Origin: Labilibaculum sp.
GTDB taxonomy: Bacteria; Bacteroidota; Bacteroidia; Bacteroidales; Marinifilaceae
Length of the DNA: 64,000 nt
Assembly: GCF_963664555.1 (NCBI RefSeq)
Contig: NZ_OY761461.1
Coordinates: 1,116,001 to 1,180,000, forward strand
Direction: 5' to 3'
The notes below the pieces were generated by a model. It ran no database searches. It saw only the letters and a list, made by a program, of their open reading frames with translations, and was not told the DNA's origin. How positions within the stretch are numbered: position 1 is the first letter of the stretch; every line of letters starts with the position of its first letter. Shown here piece by piece: positions 48,371-57,616 of this stretch. The position numbers and the translations under genes are program-made.

Positions 48371-48539
48371 CTTTCATCATTGAAAGAAAAGCTTTCGGAT
48401 TCTCTCTTTGATTTCATAAAGTCTTTTGGTAATTTAGAGAGATTGGCTAATTAATATTTTTTAACAAATAGCTTTAGATTTTGATTGATTATGTGTTAAT
48501 TTGCCGCTTCGAATTCCATTTATTTAACGGAACAAAGTT

Positions 48540-49880
48540 ATGAAGATTGTAATTGCTGGCGCAGGGGCAGTAGGAATACACTTGGCGAAAATGCTAAGTA
48601 ATGAAGATCATGATATTATCTTATTGGATAGTGATGAAGAGAAATTAAAGGAGATTGATTCCCATTTGGATTTATTAACCATTGTAGGGTCAAGTTCATC
48701 ACTAAATGATCTTAAAGAGGCTCGGGTCAAAAAAGCAGATCTTTTTATTGCTGTAACTCAATCAGAGGAGACCAATATAACATCATCTATTCTTGCTAAA
48801 AAGTTGGGTGCCATTAGAACGATTGCCCGTATTGATAATCAAGAATATTTGATTCCTGAAAATAAAGAATACCTTAAAAGTTTGGGAATTGATGAATTGA
48901 TCTATCCTGAGCGATTGGCCTCGAAAGAGGTAATTAGTTATTTGTCCAGATCAGGAACACGACAATTGTATGAGTTCTCTGGTGGGAAACTTCTTTTGTA
49001 TGGAATAAAAATAAGCAGCAAGTCAGTATTTATGGATAAAACCATGGCCGAAGTTGCTGAAATGACTACCAATTTGGATTTTAGAGCTGTTGCCATAAAA
49101 CGTGAAGATGCAACAATCATCCCAAGAGGACACAATCGATTTTCCCGTGGCGATTTAGTTTTTGTGGTAAGCAAACCTGATGCAATGGAGAGGGTGATGA
49201 GTCTTGCTGGAAAAGAGAAATATGAAATCAAAAATGCGATGATTTTGGGAGGTAGTCGTATTGGTCAGAAAACAGCGATGGAACTGGGCAAGAAGATAAA
49301 TCTTAAATTGATTGAGATTGATAAGGATAAAAGTTTGAAACTTGCTGATTTACTTCAGGATACATTGGTTATCAATGGCGATGGCCGTGATAAGGAATTG
49401 CTGAAAGAAGAAGGGATTCATAAAATGGATGCTTTTGTAGCTGTTACAGGGAATTCCGAAACGAATATTTTAGCTTGTTTGCTGGCAAAAAAAATGGGGG
49501 TGAAGAGAACCATTGCTGAGGTGGAAAATATTGATTATATCGATTTGGCTGATAATATTGGTGTTGGTACCATGATTAATAAAAAATTATTAGCTGCTAG
49601 TTACATCTATCGATTTACAATGGATGCAGATGTTCAACATTGTAAATGGCTGACTGTTTCGGAGGCCGAGGTTGTTGAATTGGTGGCTAAACCCGATTCC
49701 AAAATTACCAAGTGCATGTTAAAGGATATGGATTTCCCGGAATATGCTAATATTGGTGGAATTATAAGGGATGATGAAGGTATTATTGCAACAGGAGAGA
49801 CTCAAATTCAGCCCAATGATAAGGTTGTTGTGTTTACTCTGCCTTCTGCAATCAAAAAAGTTGAAAAGCTCTTCAAATAA
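48540..49880 (+). CDS. trkA: Trk potassium uptake regulatory subunit TrkA
   Basis: 446 residues; the cytoplasmic nucleotide-binding gating subunit of Trk/Ktr potassium channels. It has the duplicated RCK layout: RCK_N with the Rossmann motif GAGAVGIHLAKMLS (from residue 6) and RCK_C (~140-225), then a second RCK_N (MILGGSRIGQKTAMELG) and RCK_C (~365-446). The length matches E. coli TrkA-type double proteins. Two trkH-like genes follow on the same strand, the expected partners. A hairpin between trkA and trkH may attenuate or separate transcription. Confidence 0.96.
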   Translation: MKIVIAGAGAVGIHLAKMLSNEDHDIILLDSDEEKLKEIDSHLDLLTIVGSSSSLNDLKEARVKKADLFIAVTQSEETNITSSILAKKLGAIRTIARIDNQEYLIPENKEYLKSLGIDELIYPERLASKEVISYLSRSGTRQLYEFSGGKLLLYGIKISSKSVFMDKTMAEVAEMTTNLDFRAVAIKREDATIIPRGHNRFSRGDLVFVVSKPDAMERVMSLAGKEKYEIKNAMILGGSRIGQKTAMELGKKINLKLIEIDKDKSLKLADLLQDTLVINGDGRDKELLKEEGIHKMDAFVAVTGNSETNILACLLAKKMGVKRTIAEVENIDYIDLADNIGVGTMINKKLLAASYIYRFTMDADVQHCKWLTVSEAEVVELVAKPDSKITKCMLKDMDFPEYANIGGIIRDDEGIIATGETQIQPNDKVVVFTLPSAIKKVEKLFK

Positions 49881-49891
49881 TAGCATTAAGA

Positions 49892-49930
49892 ACCGAATGT
49901 ATTAAATTCGGTCTCTTTCTATTTCTTTTT
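49892..49930 (+). terminator. Hairpin with T-rich tail after trkA
   Basis: Stem ACCGAAT / ATTCGGT followed by CTCTTTCTATTTCTTTTT; a weak terminator or attenuator between trkA and trkH. Confidence 0.55.
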
Positions 49931-49992
49931 ACAACACGAATTTTAAACGATATTTTTCCTTTTTTGGAAATTGTAAAATAAGCTGGTTCGAA

Positions 49993-51441
49993 ATGCTCAA
50001 CTGGAAATTTGTTTTTTATGTGATGTCGGTTTTAATGATCGTGGAAAGTTTTTTTCTGATTATTAGTGCCACAGTGGCCTTGCTGTACGGTGAAGGAGAT
50101 TCTATATATTTTGTACAATCGGCGGGTATTTGCTTTTTATTTGGGGGTATTGTATATCTCTACACAAGAGGTTGCAGCAGGGATATTGGTAAACGGGAAG
50201 CATTTTTGGTTGTAAGTTTGGTTTGGGTTGTTTTCTCTATTTTTGGAGCATTTCCATTCTTTCTGGGTGGGTATATCCCAAATTTCACCGATGCTTTTTT
50301 TGAAACCATATCTGGCTTTACCACTACTGGTGCTTCAATTGTGAATGATATAGAAGCCTTACCACATGGCATCTTATTTTGGAGATCTTTAACCCATTTA
50401 TTGGGCGGAATGGGAATTTTGGTGTTGACTGTTGCTGTTCTGCCCGTTTTTGGAATTGGAGGAATGGCTATGTTTAATGCTGAGGCCGCAGGTATTACAC
50501 CAGATAAATTGCATCCACGTATAAAAGAAACAGCACAACGTCTTTGGGGGATATACATGCTTTTGGTTGCAGTGGAAACCTTATTTTTGGTGTTTGGAGA
50601 AATGGATTTGTTTGATGCTGTTTGTCATTCATTCGGAACATTAGCTTCAGGTGGATTTTCTACAAAAAACGCCAGTATAGCCAATTATTCTCCCTACATC
50701 CAGTATGTGATTATTGTTTTTATGTTTTTGGCCGGAGTAAATTTTACTCTTCATTACTTTGCAATAAAAGGAAGGTTAAATAAGGTTTGGAAAAATCAGG
50801 AATTTAGAGTGTATGCTGGTTTAATTGTATTGGTAACAAGTATAATTACCTTGACCTTGGTCTATTTGGATCACGGGCCTTTTGAGAAATCGTTTCGTGA
50901 TGCGTTGTTTCAAGTTACGTCAATAATAACAAGTACAGGTTTTGTGAGTGCTGACTACACACTATGGCATCCATATCTGGTGTTCCTCATTTTTGGTTTG
51001 ATGTTTACAGGTGCTTGTGTTGGTTCTACATCGGGAGGAGTTAAAATTCTTCGGCATTTACTTCTGTTCAAAAACAGTATACTGGAATTTAAGCGAATGA
51101 TTCATCCTTCGGCAGTATTGCCGGTTCGTTATAACAAAGAAATGGTGGGACAGGATGTGATTTCTAAAATTCTGGCTTTTGTTATTTTGTATATAATGGT
51201 TTTTTTTATTGGTTGTTTTGCGATGACACTAATTGGTTTGGATCTAATTTCGGCTATGGGTGCAGTGGCAACAACTATGGGAGGAATTGGTCCTGGATTA
51301 GGCGTTGTTGGACCCATGAATAATTTTGCTTCAGTACCGGAAGCAGGTAAATGGATACTTTCATTTTTAATGATACTAGGTAGATTAGAGTTATTCACCT
51401 TTTTAATTATTTTTATTCCTTCTTTTTGGAAGAATCAATAA
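49993..51441 (+). CDS. trkH: Potassium uptake transmembrane protein TrkH (first copy)
   Basis: 482 residues; the membrane pore subunit that passes K+ under control of TrkA. The four P-loop repeats are visible through their glycines: ETISGFTTTGAS, FGTLASGGFST, TSIITSTGFVSAD and ATTMGGIGPGLG. Several long hydrophobic helices are present and the length matches TrkH. It begins 112 nt after trkA and is followed 58 nt later by a paralogue of identical length. Co-transcription of all three genes is likely. Confidence 0.95.
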   Translation: MLNWKFVFYVMSVLMIVESFFLIISATVALLYGEGDSIYFVQSAGICFLFGGIVYLYTRGCSRDIGKREAFLVVSLVWVVFSIFGAFPFFLGGYIPNFTDAFFETISGFTTTGASIVNDIEALPHGILFWRSLTHLLGGMGILVLTVAVLPVFGIGGMAMFNAEAAGITPDKLHPRIKETAQRLWGIYMLLVAVETLFLVFGEMDLFDAVCHSFGTLASGGFSTKNASIANYSPYIQYVIIVFMFLAGVNFTLHYFAIKGRLNKVWKNQEFRVYAGLIVLVTSIITLTLVYLDHGPFEKSFRDALFQVTSIITSTGFVSADYTLWHPYLVFLIFGLMFTGACVGSTSGGVKILRHLLLFKNSILEFKRMIHPSAVLPVRYNKEMVGQDVISKILAFVILYIMVFFIGCFAMTLIGLDLISAMGAVATTMGGIGPGLGVVGPMNNFASVPEAGKWILSFLMILGRLELFTFLIIFIPSFWKNQ

Positions 51442-51499
51442 ACATGATTAAAAAAAACCGTAGAATTATATCTTTGGTTAAAAATTTAAGGTAATTAAA

Positions 51500-52948
51500 G
51501 TGGTAAAGCACAAAATAATTCTAAATATTCTAGGTAAGCTCCTGATTGGTGAAAGCTTCTTCTTGTTTTTGTCATTATTGGTTTCGCTGTTGTATCAGGA
51601 ATCTGATAGCATGGCATTCGTGAAGTCCATTCTGATTACTTTTACTGTTGGAGGAATGAGTTATATGCTTTCAAAAGGTGTTGGAAAGGACCTTGGGAAA
51701 CGAGAAGGCTATATTATTGTAAGCATTGTTTGGGTGGTTTTTTCAATATTTGGATGTTTGCCATATCTTTTTAGCGGAGCTATTCCGTCGGTTACTGATG
51801 CTTTTTTTGAAACAATGTCTGGTTTCACAACTACTGGTTCTTCTATACTTAATAATATTGAAGAATTGCCTCACGGGATTCTTTTTTGGCGATCACTTAC
51901 TCAATGGATGGGTGGAATGGGGATCATTGTGATGTTTCTTGCAATACTTCCAACTTTGGGGATAGGAGGACGAGAATTATTTGTCGCAGAAGTCCCGGGT
52001 CCTGCGCCTGATAAATTGACTCCCAGAATTAAAGAGACTGCTCGCAATTTATGGGGATTATACATTCTGTTTACCTTCGCTGAAACGATTCTGCTTTTTA
52101 TTGGTGGAATGAGTTTTTTCGATGCAATTAATCATTCGCTGACAACTATGGCCACAGGTGGTTACTCAACCAAGCAGGCCAGTGCGGGTTTCTTTACATC
52201 CCCTTATTTGCAATATGTTATTATCTTTTTCATGTTTGTGGCCGGAACTAACTTTACCCTTGCTTATGCCATGGTAACAGGAAAAGCATCAAAGGTGTTT
52301 AAGGATGAGGAGTTTCGTTTTTATGCATTGGTAGTTTTATTTTTTACCGGTATTATTACAGTTGTTTTGGTTGTTGGGGATAATTTTGGATTCGAACGGG
52401 CTTTTCGGGACAGTTTGTTCACAGTAGTTTCAATAATAACTACAACCGGTTACGCAACTGCCGACTATCTGCTTTGGACTCCATTTTTGGGAATGCTGGT
52501 TTTTGTATTGTTTTTTGTTGGAGGATCAGCTGGTTCAACAGGAGGAGGAGTAAAAGTGGTACGGATTTTATTACTTTTTAAAAATAGTTTTTACGAACTG
52601 AAGCGTTTGGTGCATCCGAATGCAGTAATTCCAATTCGTTACAATGGACATGTTGTAGATCAAAAAATAGTTACCAACATTCTGGCATTTTTTGTTTTCT
52701 ATATTATCATCTTCATGATATCCTCAATATTAATGTCTTTATGGACTCCAGATATTTATTCAGCATTTAGTGCAGTGGCAACAACGCTTGGTAATATTGG
52801 CCCTGGGTTCGGGGAGGTTGGGCCAATGGAAAATTTCTTTCACCTGCCTGCATTGGCAAAATGGTTTTTATCCTTTTTAATGCTGCTGGGGCGTTTGGAA
52901 TTATTTACGGTTTTAGTATTGTTTTCGCCTTCGTTTTGGAAACACTAA
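51500..52948 (+). CDS. trkH: Potassium uptake transmembrane protein TrkH (second, tandem copy)
   Basis: 482 residues from a GTG at 51500; no ATG fits the conserved N-terminus as well. It shows the same four selectivity segments (ETMSGFTTTGSS, LTTMATGGYST, TTGYATADY and ATTLGNIGPGFG) and helix pattern as the preceding gene. It is clearly a paralogue, diverged by many substitutions, so not a recent duplication. Differences in pore helices could give different ion selectivity or affinity. It presumably uses the single upstream TrkA, as E. coli TrkG and TrkH share one TrkA. Confidence 0.95.
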   Translation: MVKHKIILNILGKLLIGESFFLFLSLLVSLLYQESDSMAFVKSILITFTVGGMSYMLSKGVGKDLGKREGYIIVSIVWVVFSIFGCLPYLFSGAIPSVTDAFFETMSGFTTTGSSILNNIEELPHGILFWRSLTQWMGGMGIIVMFLAILPTLGIGGRELFVAEVPGPAPDKLTPRIKETARNLWGLYILFTFAETILLFIGGMSFFDAINHSLTTMATGGYSTKQASAGFFTSPYLQYVIIFFMFVAGTNFTLAYAMVTGKASKVFKDEEFRFYALVVLFFTGIITVVLVVGDNFGFERAFRDSLFTVVSIITTTGYATADYLLWTPFLGMLVFVLFFVGGSAGSTGGGVKVVRILLLFKNSFYELKRLVHPNAVIPIRYNGHVVDQKIVTNILAFFVFYIIIFMISSILMSLWTPDIYSAFSAVATTLGNIGPGFGEVGPMENFFHLPALAKWFLSFLMLLGRLELFTVLVLFSPSFWKH

Positions 52949-53180
52949 GTCTTTACCCCGTCCTAATTATTTTCTGTTTAGCAATTTTGTAATCTTCAAT
53001 TAGTTTAGTTATGTTGTGTTTTTGGGATTCTTACTGAAGATGTTGATGTAATGTTCATGTTTAAAAATGATCATTTCGTGTAAGAATTTGAATGCTTTAA
53101 CATGTTTTTGCAATTGTTTTGTTTAATTTTGATCAATATTTCGTCTTATTCATTTTGAATAACATTACAATTAAAAATTT

Positions 53181-53462
53181 ATGAAGAACATTACAGAGTA
53201 CAATCATCTAATTGAGAAAGAGATGGCAAAATACAGGCAGGATACGCGGAAAATTCTTGAGCAATTTGAAAATAAATTTAACAAGGGAAGTATTGTTGCA
53301 ACTCACCATTTTAACAATGCAAGTCCCGAGTTAATAAGTTTGGTAAAATCAGAGCTCGAAGAAGCGGGATTCAGACCCGAACTGATAGGTAATAAGCCAG
53401 ATGGTCATGTAGCTCTTCGTGTTAGTTTACTGAGATCATCAGAACTTGCGGCTTTCAAATAA
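53181..53462 (+). CDS. Small conserved-looking protein of unknown function
   Basis: 93 residues, soluble. A charged N-terminal helix (EKEMAKYRQDTRKILEQFEN) is followed by a compact alpha/beta-looking part (LVKSELEEAGFRPELIG). No known family is recognised. A TAATTTTG -7-like element at 53124-53131 and a strong terminator at 53467 support expression as a single gene. Confidence 0.7.
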   Translation: MKNITEYNHLIEKEMAKYRQDTRKILEQFENKFNKGSIVATHHFNNASPELISLVKSELEEAGFRPELIGNKPDGHVALRVSLLRSSELAAFK

Positions 53463-53466
53463 TCAC

Positions 53467-53510
53467 AAAAAACAATGTCATCAATATTCTGTTGATGACA
53501 TTGTTTTTTT
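53467..53510. terminator. Strong bidirectional terminator
   Basis: An 18-bp perfect stem (AAAAAACAATGTCATCAA / TTGATGACATTGTTTTTT) with a 7-nt loop, between two convergent genes. Confidence 0.92.
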
Positions 53511-53525
53511 AAGTCTGATTTATTC

Positions 53526-54137
53526 TTATAGTATAAGCTCACCAATTCCCGGGCGAATAATTTCAAAGGAGTCAGTAGTGCAGTCAACAATCGTAGAAGC
53601 AGTGTTTCTGCCGTAACCTCCATCAATAATAAGATCAACTTGCTTGTTGTATTTCTCGTGAATTAATTCAGGATCTGTTGTGTATTCAACAACTTCATCC
53701 GGATCATGAATTGAGGTTGTTAATATTGGATTTCCTAATTCCTCAACAATACTTAATGGAATGTAATGATCAGGCACACGAATACCAACAGTTTTCTTTT
53801 TACTCTTGAACAATTTGGGAACATTACTGCTTGCCTGCAGTATAAATGTGAAGGCTCCTGGTAAATTCTTCTTCATCATTTTAAAGGTGGTATTGTCAAC
53901 TTTGGCATACTCAGACAAGTTGCTCAAACTACTGCAGATTAATGAGAAATTTGCTTGTTCAGCATGAATTCCTTTTAAAGCAGCAATCTTTTGTATGGCT
54001 TTATTGTTGTTAATGTCACAGCCAATAGCATAGACGGTATCAGTTGGGTAGATGATAATTCCGCCATCCTTTAAAATGTCAGCAATTTTCCTGAATTCCC
54101 GATGATTGGGGTTGTCAGGATACAATTTTAAAAGCAT
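53526..54137 (-). CDS. YrdC/YciO-type threonylcarbamoyl-AMP synthase family protein
   Basis: 203 residues of the Sua5/YciO/YrdC/YwlC fold, which binds double-stranded RNA or makes threonylcarbamoyl-AMP for tRNA t6A37. Motifs: GGIIIYPTDTVYAIGCD near residue 28, KKNLPGAFTFIL, KKKTVGIRVPDH and LTTSIHDPDE. The sequence is closer to the YciO branch, whose in vivo role is less clear than TsaC/Sua5. It lies a few kb from four threonine tRNA genes, probably a coincidence. Confidence 0.9.
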   Translation of the reverse strand: MLLKLYPDNPNHREFRKIADILKDGGIIIYPTDTVYAIGCDINNNKAIQKIAALKGIHAEQANFSLICSSLSNLSEYAKVDNTTFKMMKKNLPGAFTFILQASSNVPKLFKSKKKTVGIRVPDHYIPLSIVEELGNPILTTSIHDPDEVVEYTTDPELIHEKYNKQVDLIIDGGYGRNTASTIVDCTTDSFEIIRPGIGELIL

Positions 54138-54273
54138 TTGTAGTGGTTTTGGGTTATTATGGAGGATAAAGATAAAAGATTCTTTGAAATAGCTAATGTA
54201 CTGAAGCCTATTTATTTTGTTCCTTGAATGGGAAAGAGGCGGGGATACCGGCTGGATTTAGATTTGGCACAAA

Positions 54274-54300
54274 CAAAAAAAGGAGTGCTTAAGCACTCCT
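54274..54300 (-). terminator. Terminator of the transaldolase gene
   Basis: Perfect palindrome AGGAGTGCTTAAGCACTCCT at 54281-54300, followed on the minus strand by seven T. Confidence 0.85.
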
Positions 54301-54322
54301 AAATTATAATATCATGTAAAGC

Positions 54323-54979
54323 TTACCCATTTAGTTTGTTGTAATCAGCAAGGAATTGCTCCAAACCTTTATCAGTTAAAGGGTGATTTAGCAGACCTGT
54401 AATGGCACTAAGCGGACTGGTTGTAACATCAGCACCAGCTTCGATACATTGAACCATGTGCATGGTGTGACGAACCGATGCAGCCAGAACCTGAGTTTCG
54501 AAACCATAGTAGCTGTTCATATCTACAATTTGACGAATTAAGTCAATACCATCAGTACAAATATCATCCAAACGGCCAACAAAAGGAGATACATATGTTG
54601 CTCCCGCTTTAGCTGCCAACAATGCCTGACCTACTGAGAATATCAAGGTACAGTTAGTTCTGATATCCTGTGAGCTTAGGTATTTTACTGCTTTAATACC
54701 ATTTTTGGTACAAGGAACTTTCACAACAATTTGTGGATGAAGAGCGGCTAATTCCAAGCCTTCAGAAATCATTCCTTCAAAATCGGTTGCAATAACCTCA
54801 GCACTTACATCACCATCTACAATTTCGCAAATATCAACATAGTGCTTTTTGATGTTTACTTCCCCTTTAATCCCCTCCTTAGCCATAAGAGATGGGTTAG
54901 TGGTAACGCCGTCAAGGATTCCTAAATCCTGCGCTTCTTTAATCTGATCAAGATTTGCTGTGTCGATAAAAAACTTCAT
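54323..54979 (-). CDS. fsa: Fructose-6-phosphate aldolase/transaldolase (FSA/TalC family)
   Basis: 218 residues, the short transaldolase-family length. It has [33 protein letters not shown] and the Schiff-base lysine Lys87 in [11 protein letters not shown], followed by [19 protein letters not shown] and [11 protein letters not shown]. Members are either fructose-6-phosphate aldolases or transaldolases; sequence alone does not settle which. With rpe in the same window it fits non-oxidative sugar-phosphate metabolism. Confidence 0.93.
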   Translation of the reverse strand: MKFFIDTANLDQIKEAQDLGILDGVTTNPSLMAKEGIKGEVNIKKHYVDICEIVDGDVSAEVIATDFEGMISEGLELAALHPQIVVKVPCTKNGIKAVKYLSSQDIRTNCTLIFSVGQALLAAKAGATYVSPFVGRLDDICTDGIDLIRQIVDMNSYYGFETQVLAASVRHTMHMVQCIEAGADVTTSPLSAITGLLNHPLTDKGLEQFLADYNKLNG

Positions 54980-55145
54980 TTTACGATTTTTAGTTTGTTA
55001 TTTGTTCAAAACGAAAATACACTAATTTCTTTTACATACAAAGAATAGCATATGTTTTGAACTCAAGAAATAAAACATAGAGACGCGAAACTATTTTCGC
55101 ATCATAGAGATTCGAAAAACATGAAGTTGGTGGGGGTAAAAAAAG

Positions 55146-55219
55146 AGCCGATGGAGGGATTCGAACCCACGACCTGCTGATTACAAATCAGCTGCTCTGA
55201 CCAACTGAGCTACATCGGC
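55146..55219 (-). tRNA. tRNA-Thr (TGT)
   Basis: 74-nt cloverleaf. Acceptor GCCGATG / CATCGGC, anticodon loop TTTGTAA on a CTGA/TCAG stem, T-arm GGGTTCGAATCCC. CCA is not encoded. Confidence 0.95.
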
Positions 55220-55311
55220 GTTTTGTTATTTTTAGAAGGTAAAACGATCCTTCAAATAATCTTGTAAAGAACGAAAACAAGCCCGGAAGCTTTTGTTATA
55301 ATTTTAATTTG

Positions 55312-55383
55312 AGCCATTGATGAGAATTGAACTCATGACCTCTTCCTTACCAAGGAAGCGCTCTACCCCTGAGCTACAACGGC
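55312..55383 (-). tRNA. tRNA-Thr (GGT)
   Basis: 72 nt. Acceptor GCCGTTG / CAATGGC, D-arm GCTCAGGGGTAGAGC, anticodon loop TTGGTAA on a CTTCC/GGAAG stem, T-loop GTTCAATTC. Confidence 0.93.
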
Positions 55384-55420
55384 AGTAATAAAATAAAAGG
55401 AGATTATCTTCCTTAAATTG

Positions 55421-55494
55421 AGCCGATGGAGGGATTCGAACCCACGACCTGCTGATTACAAATCAGCTGCTCTGACCAACTGAGCTACATCGGC
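55421..55494 (-). tRNA. tRNA-Thr (TGT), second copy
   Basis: 74 nt, identical in sequence to the copy at 55146-55219, anticodon TGT. Confidence 0.95.
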
Positions 55495-55585
55495 GTTTTG
55501 TTATATTTTAGAAGGTAAAACGACCCTTCAAATAATCTTGTAAAGAACGAAAGAAAGCCCGAAAGCTTTCTTTTAATTTTATTGG

Positions 55586-55659
55586 AGCCGATGGAGGGAT
55601 TCGAACCCACGACCTGCTGATTACAAATCAGCTGCTCTGACCAACTGAGCTACATCGGC
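55586..55659 (-). tRNA. tRNA-Thr (TGT), third copy
   Basis: 74 nt, same sequence and anticodon as the two other TGT copies. It is the first tRNA downstream of the SRP RNA gene on the minus strand. Confidence 0.95.
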
Positions 55660-55689
55660 ATTTTTATACAAATAATAAAAGTATAAAAA

Positions 55690-55787
55690 GTGGGTAAACA
55701 GCTACGTCGCACTGCTTCGACCACCTACCCTTGCTGCCTTCCGACCCTGGGGGGATTCAGTAGGAGCTAGTCGCATAGTGCTTACCC
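55690..55787 (-). ncRNA. ffs: Signal recognition particle RNA (4.5S type)
   Basis: About 98 nt. The minus strand starts GGGTAAGCAC and ends with TTTACCCA, which pair to close the helix. The tip contains the conserved SRP core GGTCGGAAGGCAGCAAGG (domain IV, Ffh-binding). It has a near-perfect Bacteroidota promoter directly upstream and is followed on the same strand by four tRNA-Thr genes, probably one transcription unit. Confidence 0.93.
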
Positions 55788-55792
55788 GACGA

Positions 55793-55823
55793 CAAAAGTA
55801 GAAAAATCCTGATTCCTCGCAAA
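55793..55823 (-). promoter_or_regulatory. ffs promoter (Bacteroidota consensus)
   Basis: The minus strand has TTTG (55823-55820), 19 bp, then TACTTTTG (55800-55793). This exactly fits TTTG-N19-TAnnTTTG and puts the start near G55787. Confidence 0.85.
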
Positions 55824-56037
55824 CAAATTATGCAACTTCTTATCTAAATTTTAGGTGGTGAATAGCCAATGGTTTTATTCTCAGAGAAATAATTTTTTTT
55901 TTAAACGATGTTTTTTTTCAGGAAGCATTCATTTTGGATATAAACAATGAGCAATTGAAATCAGAATTAAGCTTTTTTGAGTACGGCTTTCTTGTAAAAA
56001 CGGATATCTTTGTGCTCGAAAAACAAATTTATCTTTC

Positions 56038-56601
56038 ATGCAGATTTTTAAAAATTCATTACTTAGACACACTTTTCTTTTTGGGGCATTGGTTGGAGGA
56101 GCACTAATTTTAGCGGCCTTTGTGGTTTACCTAAAAGATTTATCGGTTAATTTTGATCCGAATCTTCGATCCATAAATCTATTTTTAATAGTTAGCGGGA
56201 TCTTTTTTGGCGTGAAAAAATATCGCGATGATGAATTGGGAGGTGCAATTAGCTATGGTAAGGCATTAGCAACCGGAGTCCTTATTATAGGATTTGCATC
56301 CATGTTTTATTCCATTTTCATTTATGTTTTAACAAGTTTTTTTGATACGGCTATTATTAAAGAAGCCATAATTTTTCTGGAAAAGGGCCTGCATGAAATG
56401 GGATATCAGCAAAAAGATATCGATTTGCTGATGGGAATCTATAAGAATATCACACCTGGATTATTTGCTTTTGGACAGTGGTTCAGTAAAGCTCTGTCAG
56501 GACTGTTTTTTTCTCTTATTTTGGCTTTTTTCTTTCGTCAGAATAGAAATTTGTTTAATAAGAACTCTATTGATAAATTTAACGAATCGAATAATCAGTA
56601 A
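56038..56601 (+). CDS. DUF4199-like inner-membrane protein
   Basis: 187 residues with four hydrophobic helices (for example LFGALVGGALILAAFVVYL and SGLFFSLILAFFFRQNR) and the short central motif GVKKYRDDELGGAISYGKAL, typical of DUF4199 proteins in Bacteroidota. The function is unknown; members often sit next to a family 2 glycosyltransferase, as here (9-nt gap). A TATCTTTG -7-like element is at 56005-56012, and the ATG at 56038 fits it. Confidence 0.83.
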   Translation: MQIFKNSLLRHTFLFGALVGGALILAAFVVYLKDLSVNFDPNLRSINLFLIVSGIFFGVKKYRDDELGGAISYGKALATGVLIIGFASMFYSIFIYVLTSFFDTAIIKEAIIFLEKGLHEMGYQQKDIDLLMGIYKNITPGLFAFGQWFSKALSGLFFSLILAFFFRQNRNLFNKNSIDKFNESNNQ

Positions 56602-56610
56602 AATTTCAAT

Positions 56611-57558
56611 ATGGATATCTCCGTTGTAGTTCCTTTGTATAATGAGGAAGAATCGCTTCCTGAATTACTGGCCTGGATTGATCGGGTGATGCAGGCAAAT
56701 AGTTTTAGCTATGAGGTTGTTTTAGTTGATGATGGAAGTAATGATACTTCCTGGACTGTGATAGAGGATTTACAAACTAAGTATTCTTCTGTTAAAGGAA
56801 TTAAATTCCGCCGAAATTACGGGAAATCGGCAGCTCTTTTTAGCGGATTTGAAATTGTTAAAGGCGATGTTGTTATAACTATGGATGCAGACCTTCAGGA
56901 TTCTCCGGATGAGATTCCTGAACTGTACCGTATGATAAAGGAAGAGGATTTCGATTTGGTTTCAGGATGGAAACAGAAACGTTACGATCCAATTTCCAAG
57001 ACCATCCCAAGTAAATTTTTTAATAGAACAGCAAGAGCCATGTCTGGTATCAAACTGCACGATTTTAATTGTGGTTTAAAGGCCTATAAGAAAAAGGTTG
57101 TGAAAAGTGTTGAGGTGTATGGCGAAATGCACAGATACATTCCAATTTTGGCTAAAGAGGCGGGTTTTGTTAAAATTACTGAAAAAGTAGTGCAGCATCA
57201 GGAACGAAAATATGGTGTAACCAAGTTTGGTTTGAGCCGCTTCATCAATGGCTTTCTCGATTTATTATCCATTAGTTTTATCAGCAAGTTTGGTAAAAAG
57301 CCAATGCACTTTTTTGGATTGCTGGGAACATTAATGTTTCTGGTCGGTTTTTTTGCTTCTGCATGGATTGGCGCTCAGAAACTGTATAGCATGAGTTTAG
57401 GAGAAATAGCCCCCCGCGTAACCAACAGTCCGTACTTTTTTATTGCATTAACAACAATGATTATTGGAACTCAGTTGTTCCTTACCGGATTTATAGCCGA
57501 ATTGGTAAGTCGCAGCTCATCAGAGCGCAATACCTACCAAATCGAAAAAGAAATTTAA
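56611..57558 (+). CDS. Family 2 glycosyltransferase (GtrB/DPM-like)
   Basis: 315 residues. An N-terminal GT-A domain (SVVVPLYNEEESLPELLAWI, VDDGSNDTSW, and the metal-binding ITMDADLQDSPDEIP) is followed by two C-terminal membrane helices (~235-260 and ~275-300). Enzymes of this type transfer a sugar from a nucleotide sugar to a polyprenyl phosphate on the cytoplasmic face. It starts 9 nt after the DUF4199-like gene. The sugar and acceptor cannot be told from sequence. Confidence 0.92.
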   Translation: MDISVVVPLYNEEESLPELLAWIDRVMQANSFSYEVVLVDDGSNDTSWTVIEDLQTKYSSVKGIKFRRNYGKSAALFSGFEIVKGDVVITMDADLQDSPDEIPELYRMIKEEDFDLVSGWKQKRYDPISKTIPSKFFNRTARAMSGIKLHDFNCGLKAYKKKVVKSVEVYGEMHRYIPILAKEAGFVKITEKVVQHQERKYGVTKFGLSRFINGFLDLLSISFISKFGKKPMHFFGLLGTLMFLVGFFASAWIGAQKLYSMSLGEIAPRVTNSPYFFIALTTMIIGTQLFLTGFIAELVSRSSSERNTYQIEKEI

Positions 57559-57616
57559 ATAATCAGTGAATGTGTAAAAACTGATAGCTGTTTACTGATA
57601 ACTGTTTACTGGAAAA

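Noticed and set aside
54323..55145. Possible functional link between the YrdC-family gene (t6A) and the tRNA-Thr cluster
   Set aside because: Proximity only; fsa with its own terminator lies between them, and the protein is closer to the YciO branch.
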